Assembly: GCA_014885115.2 (NCBI GenBank)
Contig: WKLE02004744.1
Span: 1 to 25,785 of the forward strand
Length of the DNA: 25,785 nt
Reading direction: 5' to 3'
Origin: Asterionellopsis glacialis
Lineage: Eukaryota > Bacillariophyta > Plagiogrammaphyceae > Rhaphoneidales > Asterionellopsidaceae
The notes under the pieces are model-generated. The model was not told the origin of the DNA. It was given only the letters and a program-made list of their open reading frames with translations, and searched no databases. Shown piece after piece: positions 1 through 9,307 of this stretch (position 1 is its first letter; the number at the start of each line of letters is the position of its first letter). Position numbers and translations under genes: made by a program.

Positions 1-158
1 TCCCGGACTGAGGACAGTCCCCCGAAAACTAGCCACAGTGCATTATGCCTCGCTAGTCTCTTCATAATGGTGTCATTAAAGGCTATGACGAAGTAAAAGG
101 TGAACACCAAACACATTTTCTTTAATTTTTATGACTTAAATTTTTCAAGACTTCCTCT

Positions 159-2037
159 TTACCTGTCCTTCAAACGGTTTTGCATAATTGCTAATCCAAG
201 TTCGTAAATAGTTGCTGAAAGGAGCCTTTCTTCCCTTTTTTGCGCTGTCTTTTCTGATGCACTACGGTTTTCGAGTGCTTCAATCTTATCCTGTTTTTCC
301 TTTAGTTTTGCTTTACACTCTTGCAATGCAACCAAATACTTCTCTTGGAATTTTGCAAGCGTCTTCTTAGTGTACGCCTCAAGCTTCTCTTTATCACTTC
401 CAATTTTTGCCTTTTCGGCTTCCTTCCTAGAAAGCTCGTCCTTGAGTCGAGCAATTTCACCCTGCAAGGCACCGACATCAGTGGTATCAGCTGCAATAGG
501 TGGTAGGCTTGGTGGTGGTGCCTTTTTCAAAGTCTCTAGTTCCTCTTTGAGTTTCTTATTTTCAACTTCCAACCGAATTGCTTTCTCCTTGGCTTGTGTC
601 ACACTCGTGGCACTTGCAAGGGAAAGACCACTTACACCGGATGCCAAGTCCTCATCTCCACCACCTTCTTGGTGAGCTCTCAACTCGTTTAGTTCTTCCT
701 CATACATCTTCTTTGCCCCGTCTGCAGCGCTCAGCTTGGATTTCAAGTCAGCCACCTCGGCAGCTTTCATCTTGACAGCAGCATCAGCATCCGACTTCTC
801 CTTCTCCAATTTAGAGACCTGATCCTGCAATTGCTGAATATTTCTCTGCATTGTAGGCAGTTTTTTTGTGTCCGCCTCTAACTCCATGATTTGGCGTAAA
901 TATGACGCTGCCTGTTCCTCCAAATCAGTCATTTGTTGATTCATGACACCCACACCTTCAAGTTTGTTTCGGTAAGCCACCACGGTAGCTTCCGCCTTGC
1001 GTAATTGAACTGCTTTCGCGTTTGCGACATCCAAATCATCAGCAAGCTGAGCATTGGTCTCTTCCAGCTCGGCAGCCTTTGCCTTTGCATCGTCTAGGGA
1101 ACCCGTTGCAGCCTTCAGCTCTTCCTCTGCGGTGATGAGCTCCTCCTGTCTCTTCAACAAGCGGTCTTGCAAGTCTTCAACTAGAACACGAAGCTTCTTT
1201 TGAGCAGCTTCATTTTCTTCTTCAGCAATAGAAGCTTGAGACTTAAAAGCTGCAAGTTCCCGACGTGCATCAACTAAAGCACTCTCCAACTCTTCAGTTT
1301 CAGCTGAACCTTCGTAGTCGGATTGGTTGTGGTTAGGAGAGAATAGATTTTTGGGTGTCGGGGCAGAGGAGCTAGGGGTGGCAGCACCAAATACAAGCTC
1401 ATTCTCTTCATCTTCCTCCTCTTCCTCTTCGTCTTCTTCAGGTGCATCATATTCCCGAAGACGCTCAAGACTACTCTGGATAATCTCCTTCATCTCCGCC
1501 TGATTTTCGGGTGTCATGCTCATAATCCGTCCAACGAATTCTCCTTTATTCTCACAAGTGACCGCAGCAGCGGCAAGTAGCTCAAAAATCAATGCAATAG
1601 CCTCAGGGTCGGAATCCTTAGCAATTGCTCCTACGTCGATTGACTCGAAATCAGCATCTTTGCCCAAACCTTCATGATAATATTGTTCGAGGTTACGGAG
1701 CAGTTTACGCAGATTGGACGACTTGAGTGCCCAGTTATCTCCAAGGTGGCGAGCAATCGTTGTAGGATCAAAGAAATCCGAGGCACTATAATTCAACACA
1801 AAGAAAATAAAGGCAATGTGAGCGACTTGTTCCTGACAACGAACCTCAAGGGGATTAAAAGACCCAACGACAGAAGATATTGTGTCGACATATGAAGACG
1901 TACATTTCAGAGAGAGCTTCAAAGAGAGCAACTCCATCACTCAGCTCGCTAATTTCTGTTGGTGGTGCACCAGAGAGTGTGGGGAAACACCCCAAGAACT
2001 CTACCATGGCCTCATAACGGGCCTCATCATCTCCCAT
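159..2037 (-). CDS. HOOK-family coiled-coil adaptor, two exons
   Basis: Exon 1 is 2037-1904 and exon 2 is 1785-159. Joining them gives 586 residues and restores the reading ...SDGVALFEALSEIASDFF. The ATG at 2037 follows an in-frame upstream stop. Residues 1-150 look like the calponin-like HOOK N-terminal domain: an ELSDGVAL motif near residue 31, then W63-ALK-SNLRKLLRNLEQYY, the W-LK-NL signature. An acidic run (about 162-174) and a Ser/Pro linker follow. From about 205 to the end the protein is nearly continuous heptad coiled coil rich in E, K, A and L, closing with the KLEAYTKK...ALQECKAKLKEK stretch typical of Hook C-terminal coils. Hook proteins bridge cargo, often early endosomes, to dynein on microtubules; that role here is inferred from family. 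It faces the V-ATPase gene head to head. The unspliced intron is open in another frame, from an ATG at about 1939. Confidence 0.85.
1786..1903 (-). other. Spliceosomal intron of the HOOK gene (118 bp)
   Basis: On the minus strand the donor is GTACGT just after ...CTGAAAT, and the acceptor is TTATAG just before TGCCTCGG. Splicing here joins the conserved LSDGVALFEALSE segment to the SDFFDPTTIARHLGDNW segment in frame. Confidence 0.85.
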
Positions 2038-2740
2038 CTCGGACAGATTCTTACAGCAAAGCGTTCAAAATCGAGTGGTGCTTCGTCTCAAGATTAGCAC
2101 GAATCAGTGACCGTATTCCACTATCAGTCTTCTGGTGGGCACTTTCACAAAATTAAGCACAATACAAAGAAGCTAACTATATGCAACTTGTGGGTGCTAA
2201 GACGTGCCTTGAATGAGTATTACTGTAATTACAAATTCAAGAAGTACAGCGCTTGCGAATTACGGAGACGGTCTTTGCTTCGATGTTCACAGCGAAGTCC
2301 AAGTCCTGGGTTGGTGGAACGAATGCCGAAGAGTTTGACTTGGCTTCCAGGCTAGCATGTATGACAGTTACCTGGTACCAGGTAGGTCCTGCGTTGTACT
2401 GGTAGTCTACCAGGTACTTTTTTTGTAATACCTGGTAAGTTTGCTGGCGCGACGTCCGTCCTTGCGCTCTTTGATAATTAGCATTGGCACTTAAATAGTT
2501 ACACGTCAGATTGGATCCGAAATGGACATACCTACCTGGTACTGTACCAGCTAACAGTTCGTGTACCTGGGTACAGAGAATACCAGGTACATCCATGGGG
2601 CTATCCAATGTTATATTCGCATATGAATACTGTTCAAATATTCGGCGGTTAAGTAATTAGCGATTCGTTGAGGACACTACCGGCAAGGAGGCGTTGTTTT
2701 CATTAATTTCGACACGAAATCAAAAACGGCGCCGAGAACC
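2038..2740. promoter_or_regulatory. Divergent intergenic region (HOOK / V-ATPase c'') holding palindrome cluster A
   Basis: These 703 bp separate two divergently transcribed genes, so they should hold both promoters. I see no clear TATA box or known diatom element. The middle third (2369-2590) is filled by the TACCTGGTA palindromes listed separately. The frames that pass through this cluster in both directions start at non-ATG codons or have repeat-driven composition, and I do not call them genes. Confidence 0.5.
2369..2590. repeat. Palindrome cluster A (TACCTGGTA/TACCAGGTA)
   Basis: Six copies of the 9-mer TACCTGGTA or its complement start at 2369, 2376, 2408, 2429, 2533 and 2581. The first two overlap to form a perfect 16-bp palindrome, TACCTGGTACCAGGTA (2369-2384), followed by GTAGGTCCT. 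At 2536-2550 CTGGTAC and GTACCAG flank a single T. A related GTACCTGGGTAC lies at 2563-2574. The sequence between copies is not repeated. Confidence 0.8.
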
Positions 2741-3560
2741 ATGGCGGACGCTACTTGTACATCTGAGTTTTGTAATGCGGGATGGTCTGAGGTCCTTACC
2801 CACATGTCCCCTTACGGGTATGCCAATTTCGGAATTGCATTTGGTTTGGGATTATCCGTTGTTGGAGCCGCATGGGGTATTTGGCTCACAGGTTCCTCTC
2901 TTGTCGGAGCTGCAGTTAAGGCACCGCGCATTCGGTCTAAGAACTTGATCAGGTGCGTACAATTCTACGAGATCAACTACTGAAAAAATCATCAATGCCG
3001 TTGTATTCTATTTCGAGGTGTTGAAGGTTATCTGATGCGACGGTTTGGCTCCATGTGCAAAATGATGTCTACCGTGACCATATGAGGTTGACAAAGCTGC
3101 ATGCAATTATATTTTGATATTTTATTTTTATTGATGTGCACTCAACGCTATGTGTTGCCTCTTTCAACTGAATTTTTGTTTATACCTAACAAACAGTGTT
3201 ATTTTCTGTGAGGCCACTGCTATCTACGGTGTTATTATGGCTATCATTCTTGCAAATAAAGTTAAGAAGCCAGATGAGGCAACCTATTTCCTTGACGAGG
3301 ACTGGGATTTCCCCGGATTCTACTATGCTGGGTACGGAATGTTTTCAGCAGGTCTATCGGTCGGTTTGACAAACATTGCTTCGGGCGTTTCTGTTGGAAT
3401 AGCTGGATCTAGTTGTGCAATCGCAGATGCTCAGGATCCCTCTCTTTTCGTCAAAATTCTGATTGTAGAAATTTTTGCTTCAGCCCTTGGTATTTTTGGA
3501 ATTATTGTGGGAATTATTCAGAGCAACGCTTGCACTTTCCCCATTGCACCATTGGAGTAA
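2741..3560 (+). CDS. V-type H+-ATPase proteolipid subunit c'' (21 kDa, VMA16/ATP6V0B type), two exons
   Basis: Exon 1 is 2741-2952 and exon 2 is 3197-3560; together they encode 191 residues. The protein is a duplicated four-helix proteolipid of the membrane V0 ring, which moves protons into vacuoles and endosomes. The first helical hairpin carries [22 protein letters not shown] and then [12 protein letters not shown], followed by [16 protein letters not shown], where E76 fits the essential ring carboxylate. The second half repeats the pattern: [18 protein letters not shown], then IAGSSCA, then [16 protein letters not shown] with E162. The VMA16-type wording ([23 protein letters not shown]) and the extra N-terminal segment point to c'' rather than c. 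The ATG sits in a good context (gaaccATGG). The gene faces HOOK head to head and converges on the Rab5 gene. Confidence 0.95.
2953..3196 (+). other. Spliceosomal intron of the V-ATPase c'' gene (244 bp)
   Basis: The donor is CAG|GTGCGT at 2953 and the acceptor is AACAG|T ending at 3196, preceded by a T-rich tract. Joining produces the conserved KNLISVIFCEA stretch, which fixes both sites. Confidence 0.9.
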
Positions 3561-3969
3561 AGTCTGTCACTTTCTAATGACCAGTCTTCTTAAAAACTTT
3601 ATGGACTTAAATCACAACAAATCAAAGTTACCAGGAAGTTCAAAATCGAGTCAAACTTTCCTGCAAGTAAAATAAAATAATTCGACTCTCTTATAAATAA
3701 TTGATTTCGTTTTGTAAATATTGGTCTACAGGTCTTTTTCACTCAAAGGATGTTTTCAACAGAGCCATAAACTTGTAAGAGTTACTTTCATCGAGAACTT
3801 TTCGACCATATTGTACGAAGTGGTAAGTATTGAGAGGATGGAGAAATTTATTCATCTACAAGGATTTTCAGAAAATGGGATTACTTCAAGGAATTAATTA
3901 CAATAATTTACATGATTCGATGGACTCTTCGTATGTATGTTGCACTTGAAAAAGGATCAACCAAACTAA
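3561..3969. other. Convergent intergenic region, 3' ends of V-ATPase c'' and Rab5 genes
   Basis: This is 409 bp of AT-rich sequence between two stop codons that face each other, presumably both 3' UTRs. AATAAA-like strings (for example near 3670) could be polyadenylation signals, but nothing decisive is visible. None of the TACCTGGTA copies is present. Confidence 0.5.
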
Positions 3970-4623
3970 TCAACAGCAACCCCCTTCACTTCTAGATTCA
4001 CGCAAGGTGTCTCGCATATCTATTAATCCGGAAAGACCGTTTTCAGCCTCCATGGTAGATTCAGAATCCGTTTCTGTTGGCACGAGTTTTGCTATTTCTT
4101 TGAAGAGCTCATCAATTTTAGAATTATCTTTCGCTGATGTTTCCATATAAAACGCCCCCACTTTCGTAGCGTATTCTTTAGCCAAGTCACTTTCAACTCT
4201 TCGATGATCTGCAAGATCAGCTTTATTCCCGCAAACTACAAGCACAATGTTGGGCGGACCGTTCCCCTCGAGTTCTTTCACCCAATTTTGCAAAGTGTCA
4301 AACGTTATTTTATTGCATATATCAAACACTAGGACAGCAGCTCCTGCCCCTCGATAATACATTGGTGCTAGCGAATGATACTTTTCTTGCCCTGCTGTGT
4401 CCCATATTTTGAATGAAACCAGGCGCTTTTTAATAGCCCCTGTAACTTCTTTTGCGTCCAAATCCGGTTCTTCTAATTCGACTGTTTTGGCCATGAAGCT
4501 AGCACCAATTGTAGACTCAGTGTATGGTTTAAACTCGTCCGTTACGAATCTAAGTGCTATGCTTGACTTCCCAACTCCAGAATCACCAAGCAAAACAACT
4601 TTCACAGAATTCTCCGCTACCAT
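3970..4623 (-). CDS. Rab5-subfamily small GTPase with an enlarged beta2-beta3 loop
   Basis: The protein has 217 residues from the ATG at 4623. The open frame extends to 4713 but begins there with GTG, so 4623 is the first usable start and gives a normal short Rab N-terminus. All G motifs are present: P-loop GDSGVGKS (13-20), switch I ESTIGASF with T38, WDTAGQE (74-80), NKAD (133-136) and ETSAK (161-165). It ends in GGCC, a double geranylgeranylation site for membrane attachment. WDTAGQEKYHSLAPMYYRGA and GASFMAKTV are Rab5/Rab22-type wording, so a role in early endosome fusion and trafficking is likely from family. Unusually, the segment between KTV and FKIWD (about 49-70) is roughly 14 residues longer than in the Rab5 I know. 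The gene is intronless and convergent with V-ATPase c''. Confidence 0.9.
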   Translation of the reverse strand: MVAENSVKVVLLGDSGVGKSSIALRFVTDEFKPYTESTIGASFMAKTVELEEPDLDAKEVTGAIKKRLVSFKIWDTAGQEKYHSLAPMYYRGAGAAVLVFDICNKITFDTLQNWVKELEGNGPPNIVLVVCGNKADLADHRRVESDLAKEYATKVGAFYMETSAKDNSKIDELFKEIAKLVPTETDSESTMEAENGLSGLIDMRDTLRESRSEGGCC

Positions 4624-5082
4624 CTCGATCGAATCTATTAAATTTTTTGTAATTCGTGTTTTGTATTTCGTCCTTGGTAATCTCTTTGTCTTCAAGAAGT
4701 AAGTGGTTATCACGATTGAATCTCTCAGCTCAAGCGGATCTATATTATATTTTGGCGGAAGCTAAGTTTAGTTAGCTTCTCCTGGACTCTTTTTGTATTG
4801 AAAAAAGAGAGTAGAAAAAGTTAGCAATAAAATCAAATTGAATCAGAAACAGCAGCAGTACTACTTTCTGCCTATTTACCAGCTATCACAGTTCTTATTT
4901 AGTCGAGATAACCGAATCTACAAGAGTGTCAACTTTCAACAACAAACTGTACGACTCTCTCACCTTCTCAATCGATGCAGAAGGGGCAAGTTCGTGGCAA
5001 CATCAATCAGCGGACGAGACTACCGTGGAGTCCTACCCTTCCCGTTTATTGAGAGGCCTGTGATGCCAGCAGTACCAACAGC

Positions 5083-5234
5083 TACCTGGTACAATGATAA
5101 TATCTTGCAGGACCATAGGTAGGTCCTACTGTATTTATAAAAGAGGACGGTAGACTAGAGAAAAAAATAATCAATACTAACTATGGATAGTAGTAACAAG
5201 TAGTCCTGTACCTGGTACAGGTACCTGTATTAGT
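5083..5234. repeat. Palindrome cluster B
   Basis: The 9-mer TACCTGGTA starts at 5083 and 5209. GTACCTG and CAGGTAC arms flank GTA at 5208-5224 and overlap the palindrome CAGGTACCTG (5218-5227). The second motif GTAGGTCCTAC occurs at 5119-5129, identical to the copy at 21920-21930. Confidence 0.75.
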
Positions 5235-5489
5235 GTAAATGTATCTGGTACTGTACTCAAGTTTCTGCGAAACGAAACATTCGAATGTATACCATTTAAC
5301 TCTACATATTTGAATCGCAACAGTTTACAATCTAATTTACATATAAAAAAAAATCTAATTCCAAAATAGTATTCATGTTTCGGCAGAGTTCATTTATGTA
5401 AAAGAATGGTAGGATTGGAATGATCCATTCCTGAGACACTCATGACCCAATCAGCAACTTACGAACTAGTTTTATTCTCGTCTGCGACC

Positions 5490-5870
5490 ATACGTAGGAC
5501 GTATCTGGTAGGTCCTCTAGAGGTCTACCTGGTACCGCCCCAGGCAACATGGATTTTACCAAGGTATAAGTATCTGATATACTGTACCAGGTACATTAAA
5601 TAGGAACTAGAGGTTCTACCTTGTAATATACAGTAGTAATTGTAGATGACAGTTTTTGTACCTGGTAAACCTGGTGTACCAGGTAGAAGGCATAATACCA
5701 GGTACCAGGTACAGTACCTGGTAAGGTTTAGTACACAGTCATATAGTACGAGTCCGAACAACAACTGGTGGTCCGTAGGACTAGTCCTACAGGTGGTGGT
5801 AGGACCAGGAATAGTCCCTATCGTCCTACCGTTACCGGTCGGTAAATACCTGGTACATGTTGTAGGACTA
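5490..5870. repeat. Palindrome cluster C, the densest
   Basis: Eight copies of TACCTGGTA/TACCAGGTA start at 5526, 5585, 5659, 5677, 5696, 5703, 5715 and 5847. An inverted repeat with 10-bp arms around a single A spans 5703-5723; its core CCAGGTACAGTACCTGGTA recurs exactly at 21970-21988. The second motif forms a perfect 16-bp palindrome GTAGGACTAGTCCTAC at 5775-5790, with further GTAGGAC or GTAGGTCCT half-sites around 5494, 5509, 5809 and 5861. Confidence 0.8.
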
Positions 5871-5972
5871 GTTTGTATGGCGACGTTCGCTGTGTGCTGT
5901 GTCAACGACCCTGATCAACTCTCAAAGGGGAGCGGCCGATGACGACCGACGACCCCTCTGCTTCAAATAGCC

Positions 5973-8159
5973 ATGAGTGCCACTAGGAATTCTGAGACTC
6001 TTGATCGTCTTCACGCTGGTGCTTCTATGTTATCATCAAAGAAGAAATTCGGAAAGAATCTGAACAAATTAACAAAACCCCCTTCCCAACCTGTTCCTTC
6101 TACTTCCTCTGCCAATCGTGCGGGTTCCGGTCGTAATGGATTGTTGGTACTTTCAACAAAAAGAGGCAGCAATGCCTCAGGTGGAATCTTAGCAGGAAAC
6201 AAATCAAACTCTGGATCATCGCATGTGCAAGAAGCATTGAGTTTGGGGGTTTCTGGAACGGCAACTCCCCAAGATGGGAATAATATTGAACTAAATCAGC
6301 CAGTCGATGCTTGGGGTGTGTCAGCGAACGGAGCAACACCTCAACCTGCCACCGGTGACCCAGAGAAAGAAAAAACGAGTAACGAAAAGCCGTCGACTCG
6401 TGGAAAAAAGAAAAACGAACAAGGTGTCAGTTCGTCTTCATCTGATGCGAACGCCGCTGTGAGAAAAGATCAGAATATCGACACGAGGGACGGACACGGA
6501 ACCGCGCCACATTCGGCTCTTGAACGGCAGGAACGACTTGGAACTGAGAAAGAGCGAGATTCTTCGTCCGGACGGCCAACGTCAATCTCTTTTAACACCA
6601 ATAGCAATTCTGCTTACAATAGAGGAAGTCCTGTGCCTTCTCATATCGCTTTACAACCATTAGGGCGAACCAAAGGAATCAGTAGTTCTGTGAACGATAC
6701 ACCTCGAATCATTGCTTCCTCATCAAGGTCAAGAGTGGCTGAGATTAAACAGAGAGCACCATCTGATTTATATCGACCACAGAATTCTCTTGCAAATGGT
6801 AATACACCGAAGCAACAACGAGAGAACAATAGTGATAACAACGATGTAGTTGCGAACACTCGAAACACACAAGAAAGTCCACACGGGCGGGGTGAATTTA
6901 GCAGAAATACGGAAGAGCAGGTTCCAATGATTCATCTAGCCAGTTATGATGATAGGGATAGAGGAGAGCAAAACAAGAGTGCCGGACCAAGAATGCTTTT
7001 TGACCCAAAGAGCGGATCAATGGTTGCTGTTCCTGCACGTGACGAGGGAACACTTAAGTCAAACAGAAAAGACCGCCAGAAAGGAAAGGGACGCGGAAGG
7101 GACAAAGATAAAAGAGACTCCAAGCAAAATGGAAATCAAAATTCAAACCCAAGAGAACGAAAATCGAAAGGGAAGAAGGACGACGCGTCGAAAGAGAAAT
7201 CCCGGCGTGGCGACCCGACAGAGCATAAAGTCGGCGGTGATAAATCGAAGAAAAACAAGAAAAAGTCTGAAACGATTCGTCTTCCTCGAACATGTGGTGT
7301 GCTTTACGTTCGAGAAGAATCCGGAAGCTGTGTTTGCGCTGATGGTATTGATGGTGATCAAGGTTACGGATCGCATAGTGTACCCGGTGGCCAAATAAGG
7401 AATCCTGGCGAACACAAAAAATTCCTCAAGATGAATGATCATGACAAAGTTGGTGCTCCTGAATATCAGATGACAAATACTCTACAAAAGCATGACGTCC
7501 AAGAAAAGAAAGATCAAAACAATGTTCTAAATAATTCGGTGGGAACAGCAAATTTGTTTGGACCATCCTCATCGCCTCCTGCACATGTAGATTGGGTGAA
7601 ACCCAATGAGAAAATTGAGCTCATGATTGGTGTCAATAACTCACCAACACTACAAGCTACTGCAAATCCATGGGCACCTACTGCAACAGCTCCATCAATT
7701 CATAGATCTAATGAAGACCAAAGCTCAACTGATGAAGCACCGATGTTTCAGAATGCGCAATTCTATAACGAAGAGGAAGACAATGAAGACAAAGATACCA
7801 TGCCTTTCATTGGTTTGGGCTTTGATCCGACCGAAAATATGGACTCAGTTGTTCAGTCTCCATCTACCCTTGACAAATCAATTGATATAGACAATTTAGT
7901 TTTCGGCTCTCTGTCCCTCGGAGATGCTGCGAAAGGGCTGGAACCGTCAACTCAAAATATCTTCGGATTTGGTACTCCTTGGGGAGGAGGGGGTAAATCG
8001 AACGTTAGTAGGGTTCTGGATTGGACACCTGGTGCACTTGATGAAAATAATGACGAAGATGAACTAACTCACAACTTTTTTACCCAACAGCACGCGTATG
8101 CGCAGGAGGAGGTGGAAACTAAACTCAATGGAACCCCGTTGCAACAAGGTGAAAATTAA
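5973..8159 (+). CDS. Large disordered basic protein, function unknown
   Basis: An intronless frame of 728 residues begins with ATG (MSATRNSETL). I do not recognise the family. The N-terminus has a compact, possibly conserved block: LHAGASMLSSKKKFGKNLNK followed by GRNGLLVLSTKRGS (about 15-65) and PVDAWG (about 110). The middle is low complexity and rich in S, N, G and R. About 358-440 is strongly basic, with runs of KGKGRGRDKDKRD and KSKKNKKK, which suggests nuclear localisation or RNA binding. Right after it comes a small Cys-containing insert (TCGVLY...SCVCADG). The C-terminal third is acidic, with separated short motifs around W: HVDWVKPNEKIELMIGV, ATANPWAPT, FGFGTPWGG and VLDWTPGAL. This layout resembles scaffold or RNA-granule proteins, but that is only an impression. 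The frame is long and has no internal break, so the gene call itself is firm. Confidence 0.75.
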   Translation: MSATRNSETLDRLHAGASMLSSKKKFGKNLNKLTKPPSQPVPSTSSANRAGSGRNGLLVLSTKRGSNASGGILAGNKSNSGSSHVQEALSLGVSGTATPQDGNNIELNQPVDAWGVSANGATPQPATGDPEKEKTSNEKPSTRGKKKNEQGVSSSSSDANAAVRKDQNIDTRDGHGTAPHSALERQERLGTEKERDSSSGRPTSISFNTNSNSAYNRGSPVPSHIALQPLGRTKGISSSVNDTPRIIASSSRSRVAEIKQRAPSDLYRPQNSLANGNTPKQQRENNSDNNDVVANTRNTQESPHGRGEFSRNTEEQVPMIHLASYDDRDRGEQNKSAGPRMLFDPKSGSMVAVPARDEGTLKSNRKDRQKGKGRGRDKDKRDSKQNGNQNSNPRERKSKGKKDDASKEKSRRGDPTEHKVGGDKSKKNKKKSETIRLPRTCGVLYVREESGSCVCADGIDGDQGYGSHSVPGGQIRNPGEHKKFLKMNDHDKVGAPEYQMTNTLQKHDVQEKKDQNNVLNNSVGTANLFGPSSSPPAHVDWVKPNEKIELMIGVNNSPTLQATANPWAPTATAPSIHRSNEDQSSTDEAPMFQNAQFYNEEEDNEDKDTMPFIGLGFDPTENMDSVVQSPSTLDKSIDIDNLVFGSLSLGDAAKGLEPSTQNIFGFGTPWGGGGKSNVSRVLDWTPGALDENNDEDELTHNFFTQQHAYAQEEVETKLNGTPLQQGEN

Positions 8160-9307
8160 TTTGTTCACGTGTATTCCTGTTGGAGGGTATGGCGAAATTT
8201 CTAGTGTAGACAGTATTCCCGGTCTGCGTATCACTGCACTACTTAGTGGAAATCATTGCCGCCCTGATATTACCAATGAAGAGGCATATGTTTTCAGTAA
8301 CTGCATTCGAAGATAGGCAATTTTAGGTGCTATGATCAACAACAGAGGTTCTGTAGGAAGTTCATGTGATTGAGTGTTACGCTCTAAGCTTGCTCTAATT
8401 ATTTGAGTGGAAATCATGCATACCATAAACCGCTGTGGCGACGAAGGCGATCTATCACTTCCCAATAATGGAGGAGTTCCTTTTCAAAAATATGTTGTAT
8501 GGTCAATACAACCATATCTGCGAAACTAGGGATTTCTCTGACTGACGTTGCCTGTTCTGTCACCATATCGAATTTAGTCTTCGGAAACCTCAAACCTCTC
8601 TTATTTAACCAACGGGATTGCCTCTGGAATATGCTCGATCTTCAGCTAGAGGCAGTTCTAGAGGCAATTTATATTACACTCTTTACGTTCAACTGGTGCA
8701 TGATTCAGAGCTAGCTGTCTCATACTAAAGCCTTTTTATGAACAGTTTGAGGCTGGATTAGATTACCTGTAATACTCATTAGTATGCTCTTTCTGCTACA
8801 CAAAAACTACGGAAGATTTTTCTCATTTTTTTTGCTCCACAAGAGGACGTTGCGAAGTAACCAAATCCCTGGGGTGAAGGTGTTTCAGTACTGACTTATA
8901 CGTAGATCCTACAGGTGACGCAAAATATACATCATGTACTCGTACGCCTGGAAAGGTGTCACATCGATCATAACGACACCAAGATATCACGAATCACGAT
9001 ATCCATGCGCTGCTTACGTTAGCGCACAGCGTATCTTCGCCATTCCATGAGTTTTGGATCCAGCGAAATACAAGGAAATACCCGTACTCTAGGCACAGCA
9101 TTACCATTTGGCTGTCACTTGTTCTGTGATCGTCTTCTGTGGCACCCCAGAGCATTTCTCTATTTCCGCTACTCCACGATAGGTGTCCGACAACCTTTGA
9201 AATCAAACTTAAAAGATTTACTGACCAATCATTCAGTATTTTTTTTCTAAAAACGGTAGAACACGACAAGAAAGATTGGATCAACACTTTGCAATTCGTT
9301 GGTAACC
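8160..9307. other. Intergenic region between two + strand unknown genes
   Basis: These 1.15 kb contain no gene I can support. The longest frames (8499-8714 plus, 8994-9320 minus) are 70-110 codons without recognisable domains, and the minus one starts at TTG. Small structures seen are a 9-bp inverted repeat ATTGCCTCT (8617-8625) / AGAGGCAAT (8660-8668), a direct repeat CTAGAGGCA (8646-8654 and 8658-8666), and GGTGTC (8955-8960) / GACACC (8975-8980). The 3' UTR of the upstream gene and the promoter of the downstream gene must lie here. Confidence 0.4.

Larger units (their letters stand above)
4624..5972. promoter_or_regulatory. Divergent intergenic region (Rab5 / 728-residue gene) with palindrome clusters B and C
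   Basis: This 1.35 kb stretch holds the upstream regions of two divergent genes. The part next to Rab5 (4624-5080) is unremarkable. From 5083 to 5870 palindromes of the TACCTGGTA and GTAGGTCCTAC types dominate, interrupted by AT-rich sequence at 5240-5480. Frames across the clusters are repeat-driven and rich in V, G, T and Y, with no recognisable protein. Confidence 0.5.

Noticed and set aside
1..20. Short hairpin GGACTG-AGGA-CAGTCC at the window edge
   Set aside because: A perfect 6-bp stem with a tetraloop, but too short and without context to interpret.
2237..2608. Minus-strand frame of 123 codons in cluster A
   Set aside because: Its sequence is largely the translated palindromes (PG-Y, PTWYQV). 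No domain, and it lies in a divergent promoter region.
4624..4713. N-terminal extension of the Rab5 frame by 30 codons
   Set aside because: The extension begins at GTG; the first ATG at 4623 gives a normal Rab N-terminus.
2369..5870. CRISPR-like or tandem satellite interpretation of the palindrome clusters
   Set aside because: Spacing is irregular, no constant-length spacers, orientation mixed, and the genome is eukaryotic.
5525..5942. Frames on both strands through cluster C (about 100-126 codons)
   Set aside because: Repeat-driven composition from GTACCTGGTA words; no protein family.
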